From contig CADBIU010000048.1 of the NCBI GenBank assembly GCA_902794825.1, forward strand, positions 1-36,372: a stretch of 36,372 bases of DNA. Direction: 5' to 3'. This document shows, piece after piece, positions 31,910 to 36,372 of this stretch. The stretch's first letter is position 1, and the number at the start of each line of letters is the position of its first letter. Under the pieces are notes generated by a model. The model did no database searches and was not told the origin of the DNA. It was given only the letters and a program-made list of their open reading frames with translations. A program made the translations under genes and the position numbers. Source of the stretch: an uncultured Lachnospiraceae bacterium (lineage in GTDB: Bacteria > Bacillota > Clostridia > Lachnospirales > Lachnospiraceae).

Positions 31910-33334
31910 ATGCAGTACAACAAAGTGACTCCTGAATTTCTTGCTGAACTTGAGAAGATCGTGCCCGGCAAGGTGCACTCAGGCAAGGACATTAACGAAG
32001 ATTTTTACCGCGATGAGATGCCCATCTACGGCTCCAATCCCCCCGACGCAGTTGTAGATGCGACGACGACAGAAGATATCGCAGCTATCGCGAAACTCTG
32101 CTATGATAATAATATCCCAATCATCCCTCGCGGTGCCGGTACCGGCCTGACAGGAGCGTCTGTAGCCATTCACGGCGGTGTCATGATCGACATGCAGAAG
32201 ATGAACAAGATTCTGGAGTACGATGAGGATAATTTCGTCGTCCGCGTACAGCCCGGAGTCCTTCTGCACGATCTGGCTGAGGACGCTCTTGGCAGAGGCC
32301 TCCTTTATCCCCCGGATCCGGGTGAGAAGTTTGCAACACTGGGCGGAAACGTATCAACCAACGCTGGCGGCATGCGCGCTGTCAAGTACGGCTGCACAAG
32401 AGATTACGTGCGCGCTATGACCGTAGTACTTCCTACAGGCGAGATCATCAAGCTCGGCGCTACAGTTTCCAAGACCAGTACAGGTTATTCTCTGCTTCAT
32501 CTGATGATCGGTTCCGAAGGAACTCTCGGAATCATCACAGAGCTCACTCTGAAAGTCATCCCTGCTCCGAAGGAGACTGTATCCCTGATCATTCCTTTCG
32601 AGAACCTCGACGACTGCATTGCTACAGTTCCGCTTTTCATGAAGAACCGTCTGAATCCTCAGGCTGTCGAGTTCATGGAGAGAGAGATCGTCCTTGCTTC
32701 CGAGAGATTTATCGGAAGAGAGACTTTCCCCAAGTCCTTCGGCGGTGTGGAAGTCGGCGCATATCTGCTCGTGACATTCGACGGAGACGATTTCGACCAG
32801 CTCAATGACCTGGTAGAGAAGGCGGCGGAAGTGGTTCTCGAAGAGGGCGCCATCGACGTTCTTGTAGCGGATTCCCCCGCCAAGAAGCGCGACGCATGGG
32901 CAGCACGTTCTTCCTTCCTCGAGGCGATCGAAGCTGAGACAACATGGCTTGACGAGTGCGACGTCGTTGTTCCTGTGACCAAGATCGCGGAGTACCTTAA
33001 GTATGTCAAGTCCACAGAGGACAGATACTGCTTCAAGATCAAGAGCTTCGGCCATGCAGGCGACGGCAACCTTCACATCTACGCATGCGGAGATGACACT
33101 GTTGATGAGGCAACATTTAAGAAAGACGTCGAAGTCTTCATGAAAGACATCTACGCGAAGGCAGCGGAAATGGGCGGCCTGATCTCCGGCGAGCACGGAA
33201 TCGGACACGGCAAGATGGAATTCCTCGCGGACTTCTCCGGCGACGCCCAGATGCGCATTATGGAAGGCATCAAGCAAGTCTTTGATCCGAAGATGATCCT
33301 GAACCCGGGCAAGGTCTGCTATAAGGTTCGCTGA
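31910..33334 (+). CDS. GlcD/LldD2-type FAD-linked oxidase, probable D-lactate dehydrogenase
   Basis: 474 residues, the usual length. An N-terminal FAD-binding PCMH domain has PRGAGTGLTGASVAIHGG (about 73-90) and DPGEKFATLGGNVSTNAGGMRAVKYG. The C-terminal FAD-linked oxidase domain has SFGHAGDGNLH (about 381) and SGEHGIGHGKMEF (about 427), with His residues of the substrate/metal site. Members oxidise D-lactate or glycolate to the 2-keto acid. In acetogens the homologous LctD works with EtfAB to drive lactate oxidation by electron bifurcation; no etf genes are in the window, so the electron acceptor is unknown. AAAGGAG precedes the ATG, and lctP follows after a structured 145-bp gap. Confidence 0.92.
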   Translation: MQYNKVTPEFLAELEKIVPGKVHSGKDINEDFYRDEMPIYGSNPPDAVVDATTTEDIAAIAKLCYDNNIPIIPRGAGTGLTGASVAIHGGVMIDMQKMNKILEYDEDNFVVRVQPGVLLHDLAEDALGRGLLYPPDPGEKFATLGGNVSTNAGGMRAVKYGCTRDYVRAMTVVLPTGEIIKLGATVSKTSTGYSLLHLMIGSEGTLGIITELTLKVIPAPKETVSLIIPFENLDDCIATVPLFMKNRLNPQAVEFMEREIVLASERFIGRETFPKSFGGVEVGAYLLVTFDGDDFDQLNDLVEKAAEVVLEEGAIDVLVADSPAKKRDAWAARSSFLEAIEAETTWLDECDVVVPVTKIAEYLKYVKSTEDRYCFKIKSFGHAGDGNLHIYACGDDTVDEATFKKDVEVFMKDIYAKAAEMGGLISGEHGIGHGKMEFLADFSGDAQMRIMEGIKQVFDPKMILNPGKVCYKVR

Positions 33335-33346
33335 TCGGAACGATTG

Positions 33347-33417
33347 GGAGTTCCCACCATTAACGGCGGAGGTGAATATACTTATCCGTTACCGGTAGCA
33401 CTCACAAAGAGAACTCC
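33347..33417 (+). promoter_or_regulatory. Folded leader upstream of lctP (riboswitch-like, class unknown)
   Basis: GGAGTTC (33347-33353) pairs with GAACTCC (33411-33417), enclosing TAACGG (33361-33366) paired with CCGTTA (33386-33391). A terminator hairpin follows 7 nt later. Aptamer-plus-terminator is a riboswitch-like layout, but the core words match no class I can name. Alternatively it is an mRNA processing site. Confidence 0.5.
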
Positions 33418-33423
33418 GGACAG

Positions 33424-33459
33424 AAAAGCGGTGTAACTGCGCGTGCACCGCTTTTCTTT
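33424..33459 (+). terminator. Intrinsic terminator/attenuator between the dehydrogenase gene and lctP
   Basis: AAAAGCGGTG pairs perfectly with CACCGCTTTT around a 12-nt loop, followed by CTTTTC. It ends about 20 bp before the lctP start and would reduce lctP relative to the dehydrogenase unless overridden. Confidence 0.75.
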
Positions 33460-33479
33460 TCAAGCAAAGGAGAAAAACA

Positions 33480-35012
33480 ATGCAGTTTGTTCACTTTATT
33501 CTTGCACTGGCTCCGATCATCTGGCTTATGGTCGCTCTCAGCGTCTTGAAAATGCCGGGCTACAAAGCCTGCATTATTACTGTTATCATCACAGCGATCG
33601 AATCTGTCGCGATCTGGAAGTTCAATCCGGTCTTCATGCTCACTGCGGCGCTCGAAGGAGCCCTCAACGCGTTGTGGCCGATCTGCCTTGTCATTGTCGC
33701 GGCGCTGTTTACTTATAACCTCAGTCTTGAAACCGGCGCAATGGAGAAGATCAAGAAAATGCTGGCGAGCGTCTCCACAGACCAGCGCGTCCTCGCTCTC
33801 CTGATCGCATGGGCCTTCGGCCACTTCATGGAAGGCATGGCAGGATTCGGAACCGCGGTCGCTATTCCCGCAGGCATCCTGATCGCCCTCGGCATGGAGC
33901 CCCTCCCCGTCGTAGTCGGCTGCCTTGTGGTGAACTCTATGCCCACAGCCTTCGGCTCTGTAGGCGTTCCCACCACTACGATTTCCAACATCACCGGCCT
34001 CGATGTGGTCAAGCTCTCGGGAGACACTGCCAAAATAGAGCTGCTGATCTTCGCGATGCTGCCCTTCTTCCTGATATTCATTATTGGAAAAGGTTTTAAG
34101 GCCTTTAAGGGGATGATCGGCATGATCATCGTCGCGCTTGTATCCTTCCTCCTTCCCATGTTTATCTTTGCGACATTTGTGGGACCGGAGCTTCCGGATA
34201 TCATCGGCGCGATCTGCAGTATGGTCGCCATTGTGGTCTTTGCGAGAATGAGAAAGGGCGAAGTGCCCGAGGAGTACAGGGCGAAGGCAACACAGAGCGC
34301 GGATTCTGAAGGATCTCTTACTCTGAAGGAGGCAGTTATCGCATGGGCGCCTTTCCTTCTGATCTTTGTCCTGCTCGTCCTGACAAGCCTTGTTCCTTTC
34401 ATCAAGCAGCCTCTTTCAGCGATCAAGAGCAGCTTCCACATTTATCTGGGGAATCCTGATTCCAAGCTGACTTTTGCCTGGGTCAACACTCCGGGCGTGA
34501 TCATCATCATCTCTGCCGTGATCGGCGGACTGATCCAGGGCGCTTCTGTTAACACTCTGCTCAGCGTGTTTGGAAGAACTGTTAAGAACAATGTCAAGAC
34601 AATAGTCACGATCATGAGTGTTCTCGCAACTGCCAAGATCATGGGATACGCGGGTATGACGCCTGACATCGCGGCGTTCCTGGTAACTGCTACCGGCAAG
34701 TACTTCCCGTTCATCTCCCCTCTGATCGGAACCCTCGGCGGCTTCGTCACCGGCAGCGGCACATCTACCTGCGTCCTCTTCGGACCCATGCAGGCTGAGA
34801 CCGCAGCCGCGATCGGATCTGATCCCTCCTGGCTCGTGGCGTCCAATACCTGCGGCGCGGGCATCGGCAAGATGATCTCCCCTCAGGGTATCGCCATCGG
34901 CGCAGCCAGCGCGGGCCTTACCGGTCAGGAGAGCACGATCCTCTCAAGAGCGATCAAGTACTGCGTGATATTCGTCGTCGTGGCGGGCGTGCTGTGCTTC
35001 TTCATGCAGTGA
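33480..35012 (+). CDS. lctP: L-lactate permease (LctP family)
   Basis: 510 residues with about 12-13 membrane segments, typical of the lactate/H+ symporter family. Family text includes HFMEGMAGFGTAVAIPAGILIALGMEPLPVV (about residues 117-145), VVNSMPTAFGSVGVPT, and the late GSGTSTCVLFGPMQAETA and GAGIGKMISPQGIAIGAAS. The protein imports lactate, and often glycolate, driven by protons. It is the last gene of the lactate unit and has AAAGGAG before its ATG. Its leader carries the folded element and terminator described separately. No truncation. Confidence 0.95.
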   Translation: MQFVHFILALAPIIWLMVALSVLKMPGYKACIITVIITAIESVAIWKFNPVFMLTAALEGALNALWPICLVIVAALFTYNLSLETGAMEKIKKMLASVSTDQRVLALLIAWAFGHFMEGMAGFGTAVAIPAGILIALGMEPLPVVVGCLVVNSMPTAFGSVGVPTTTISNITGLDVVKLSGDTAKIELLIFAMLPFFLIFIIGKGFKAFKGMIGMIIVALVSFLLPMFIFATFVGPELPDIIGAICSMVAIVVFARMRKGEVPEEYRAKATQSADSEGSLTLKEAVIAWAPFLLIFVLLVLTSLVPFIKQPLSAIKSSFHIYLGNPDSKLTFAWVNTPGVIIIISAVIGGLIQGASVNTLLSVFGRTVKNNVKTIVTIMSVLATAKIMGYAGMTPDIAAFLVTATGKYFPFISPLIGTLGGFVTGSGTSTCVLFGPMQAETAAAIGSDPSWLVASNTCGAGIGKMISPQGIAIGAASAGLTGQESTILSRAIKYCVIFVVVAGVLCFFMQ

Positions 35013-35049
35013 TACGCTCACAAAACTAAATAGTATTCGCAGGATTATT

Positions 35050-35107
35050 GTCCGCTGCAGCCGCTGCTATGAATCTCATTCATACAGTGCCTGCGGCGGA
35101 CTTTTTT
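35050..35107 (+). terminator. Terminator after lctP
   Basis: GTCCGCTGCAG pairs with CTGCGGCGGAC with one mismatch around a 30-nt loop, then U6. Closes the lactate unit. Confidence 0.88.
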
Positions 35108-35141
35108 GCCCTCCGCGAAGACACGCCCCGCCTCCATTTGT

Positions 35142-35171
35142 CTGTTGTAAGGCCCGAAATAGTGATATACT
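35142..35171 (+). promoter_or_regulatory. Candidate promoter of the DgkA gene
   Basis: TATACT (35166-35171) with CTGTTG 18 bp or TTGTAA 15 bp upstream. The -10 is good; the -35 is ambiguous. Confidence 0.4.
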
Positions 35172-35202
35172 TATGACATATATGAAAGGCGGATCACAAG
35201 CG

Positions 35203-35625
35203 ATGGCATCGAAGAAAAGACGTCCCGGACCCGGCGATGAAAACCGTCATAGGAGGCAGAAACTGGTCAGCAGTTTTGCAAATGCATGGCAGGGCATAGT
35301 GGCCTGCTTTGTTGAAGAGCGCAATATCAAGATTCATTTTCTGGTCGCGGTGCTGGTGATGATCTTTGGATTCATCCTGCAGATCTCCGTGACAGAATGG
35401 TGCTTCTGCTTTGTACTGTTTGGCCTGATCATGGGGCTGGAACTGGTGAACACCGCAGTGGAATCTGTTGTGGACCTGGTGACAGAGGAATGGAGGCCTT
35501 TAGCCAGAAGAGCCAAGGACTGTGCCGCGGGCGCAGTGCTCATCGCGGCGATCTGGGCAGCGGTGGTTGGCGGCATAATTTTCTTCCCGAAACTGTATGC
35601 CCTGATCCCGAAACTATTCTCTTGA
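35203..35625 (+). CDS. dgkA: Diacylglycerol/undecaprenol kinase (DgkA family)
   Basis: 140 residues from ATG 35203, preferred because AAAGGCGG lies nine bases upstream; the frame is open from 35173. The small integral-membrane kinase of the Gram-positive type has three membrane helices (about 45-66, FLVAVLVMIFGFILQI; 68-86, FCFVLFGLIMGLELV; 110-130, AGAVLIAAIWAAVVGGIIFF). The catalytic signature ELVNTAVESVVDLVTEEW and ARRAKDCAAGAVL contain the conserved Glu and Asp/Lys residues. The cytoplasmic N-terminus is basic (SKKRRPGPGDENRHRRQK). It phosphorylates undecaprenol or diacylglycerol at the inner face for wall and lipid recycling. Monocistronic after the lctP terminator; the phasin-like gene follows. 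Confidence 0.92.
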   Translation: MASKKRRPGPGDENRHRRQKLVSSFANAWQGIVACFVEERNIKIHFLVAVLVMIFGFILQISVTEWCFCFVLFGLIMGLELVNTAVESVVDLVTEEWRPLARRAKDCAAGAVLIAAIWAAVVGGIIFFPKLYALIPKLFS

Positions 35626-35662
35626 GGATAGAACTTGTAAACACATATAGGAGGTATTGGAA

Positions 35663-35986
35663 ATGGATAAAATGTTTGGCGACGGAATCAAAAAATTCGT
35701 TCTGATGGGAATCGGCGCGGCGGCTATGACCGTTGAGAAATCCCAGCAGATGGTGGACGAACTTGTAAAGAAGGGCGAGCTCACCGTCGAGCAGGGCAAG
35801 GAGCTCAATCAGGAGCTTAAGCGCAACGTCAGGAAGACTATTGACGAGGCCGCGGAGAAGAAAGAAGCCGAGGAGAAGAAGGAAGCCACCCTCGAAGAAA
35901 AGATCGCTATGATGAGCGCCGAGGAACTTGAGAACCTCAAGGCTTTCATTGAGAAGACTGAAGCATCGCCCAAGACTGAGGAATAA
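35663..35986 (+). CDS. Phasin-like/PhaF-type helical protein
   Basis: 107 residues, from ATG 35663 eight bases after AGGAGG; a TTG further upstream is disfavoured. It has a hydrophobic N-terminal helix (DGIKKFVLMGIGAAAMTVEKSQQMVDELVKKGELTVEQGKELNQELK) typical of the phasin superfamily, then a long, strongly charged Lys/Glu helix (KTIDEAAEKKEAEEKKEATLEEKIAMM) and the tail SAEELENLKAFIEKTE. In Clostridia such proteins sit immediately upstream of UbiB/AarF-type kinase genes, as here (7 bp). No polyhydroxyalkanoate genes are visible, so a role in membranes or with the kinase is more likely. Partner function is inferred. Confidence 0.8.
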   Translation: MDKMFGDGIKKFVLMGIGAAAMTVEKSQQMVDELVKKGELTVEQGKELNQELKRNVRKTIDEAAEKKEAEEKKEATLEEKIAMMSAEELENLKAFIEKTEASPKTEE

Positions 35987-35992
35987 TGACCG

Positions 35993-36372
35993 TTGAATCC
36001 TGAGAATCAGAGCATTGCCGGTGGACCTGAGAGTGCCGCGCAGTCCGATAAGGCCAAAATAGACAACAGGGAGAGACTCGGAGAGATCACCGCAGTACTT
36101 CGCAAACACCACATCACAAGGGGCGTCACGCCGGAGAAACTGCGCGCGATCCTCGAGGAACTCGGCCCCACATATGTCAAGCTGGGACAGATCATGTCGC
36201 TTCACTCCGACGTGCTGCCGCAGCGCTATTGTGATGAGCTGATGAAACTGACCTCCGAGGTCACTCCCATGCCCTTTGAGACGGTGGAAGAGGTCATCAA
36301 CCGCTCCTACAGAGAGGACTGGCACCATATTTTCTCCTCGATCGAGAAGGAGACGCTCGGATCGGCTTCTAT
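35993..36372 (+). CDS. UbiB/AarF (ABC1) atypical kinase, 5' part (cut by window end)
   Basis: 126 complete codons are visible from a TTG at 35993, with GAGG about a dozen bases upstream and an in-frame stop just before, so this is the start. The N-terminus contains the UbiB signature GPTYVKLGQIMSLHSDVLP (about 57-75, KxGQ motif), followed by YCDELMKLTSEVTPM. ABC1-family proteins are protein-kinase-like ATPases associated with isoprenoid lipid or quinone metabolism; in Clostridia without ubiquinone their role is not established. It follows the phasin-like gene after 6 bp and probably forms an operon with it. The catalytic domain lies outside the window. Confidence 0.9.
   Translation, partial: MNPENQSIAGGPESAAQSDKAKIDNRERLGEITAVLRKHHITRGVTPEKLRAILEELGPTYVKLGQIMSLHSDVLPQRYCDELMKLTSEVTPMPFETVEEVINRSYREDWHHIFSSIEKETLGSAS

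Noticed and set aside
33335-33479. T-box leader upstream of lctP
   Set aside because: The T-box core and a specifier-loop arrangement are absent and the gene is not amino-acid related.
1-36372. CRISPR arrays, tRNA genes, rRNA, prophage or antiphage islands
   Set aside because: No regularly spaced repeats, cloverleaf-like sequences with a TTC-type T arm, rRNA cores or phage/defence protein signatures were found on either strand.

Overview
The window (36,372 bp) looks like a chromosomal segment of an anaerobic gut-type Clostridia, most likely Lachnospiraceae. The reasons are strong AGGAGG-type ribosome sites, U-tailed hairpin terminators, a G+C content of roughly half by eye, and protein families typical of that group: citrate lyase with a CitMHS carrier, an MHMADAL-type CbiM, LctP, a phasin-like protein next to a UbiB kinase, and a ferredoxin-fused aldo/keto reductase. 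No rRNA, tRNA, CRISPR array, phage or plasmid genes were seen. Genus-level assignment is not possible from this sequence alone. Layout: 1-4430 is a nested insertion-sequence zone. It holds the right end of an IS200/IS605-type element with a TnpB C-terminus and omega-RNA scaffold, a small orphan gene fragment, and an IS1182-type transposase gene split near its eighth codon by a complete IS66-type element (613-2600) with a perfect 8-bp target duplication. 4447-9932 is a citrate fermentation locus: citD-citE-citF and a CitMHS transporter on the minus strand, with a divergent LysR regulator. 9965-15188 holds a broken HAD phosphatase gene, two tandem CNNM/CorC-type membrane proteins, an acyl-CoA thioesterase and a stand-alone Ser/Thr protein kinase. 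15379-19533 holds a broken NifX-like/metal-rich/FKBP fusion gene, two paralogous membrane-anchored SGNH hydrolases and an iron-sulfur aldo/keto reductase. 19737-27698 holds a secreted PepSY protein, an S41-type lipoprotein protease, a frameshifted oligoendopeptidase F, a DJ-1/PfpI protein and a large FtsX-type permease without an adjacent ATPase. 27808-30869 is an ECF cobalt/nickel importer (cbiM, cbiQ, cbiO) interrupted by a 449-bp non-coding, repeat-rich, structured spacer. 30968-35012 is a lactate utilisation locus: a FadR-type regulator, a GlcD-type FAD dehydrogenase and LctP, with a riboswitch-like folded leader plus terminator between the last two. 35203-36372 holds DgkA-type lipid kinase, a phasin-like protein and the start of a UbiB/AarF kinase cut by the window end. 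How the genes work together: the citrate genes import citrate and split it to acetate and oxaloacetate. The lactate genes import lactate and oxidise it to pyruvate. The ECF genes import a transition metal, probably cobalt for B12 or nickel. The most unusual observations are three conserved genes (HAD, NifX-FKBP, pepF) within about 14 kb that each carry a short out-of-frame internal deletion whose junction lies in a small palindrome, the structured cbiM-cbiQ spacer, the lctP leader, and the nested transposons. No clear new defence or biosynthetic system was identified; the best candidates for undescribed biology are the RNA structures.
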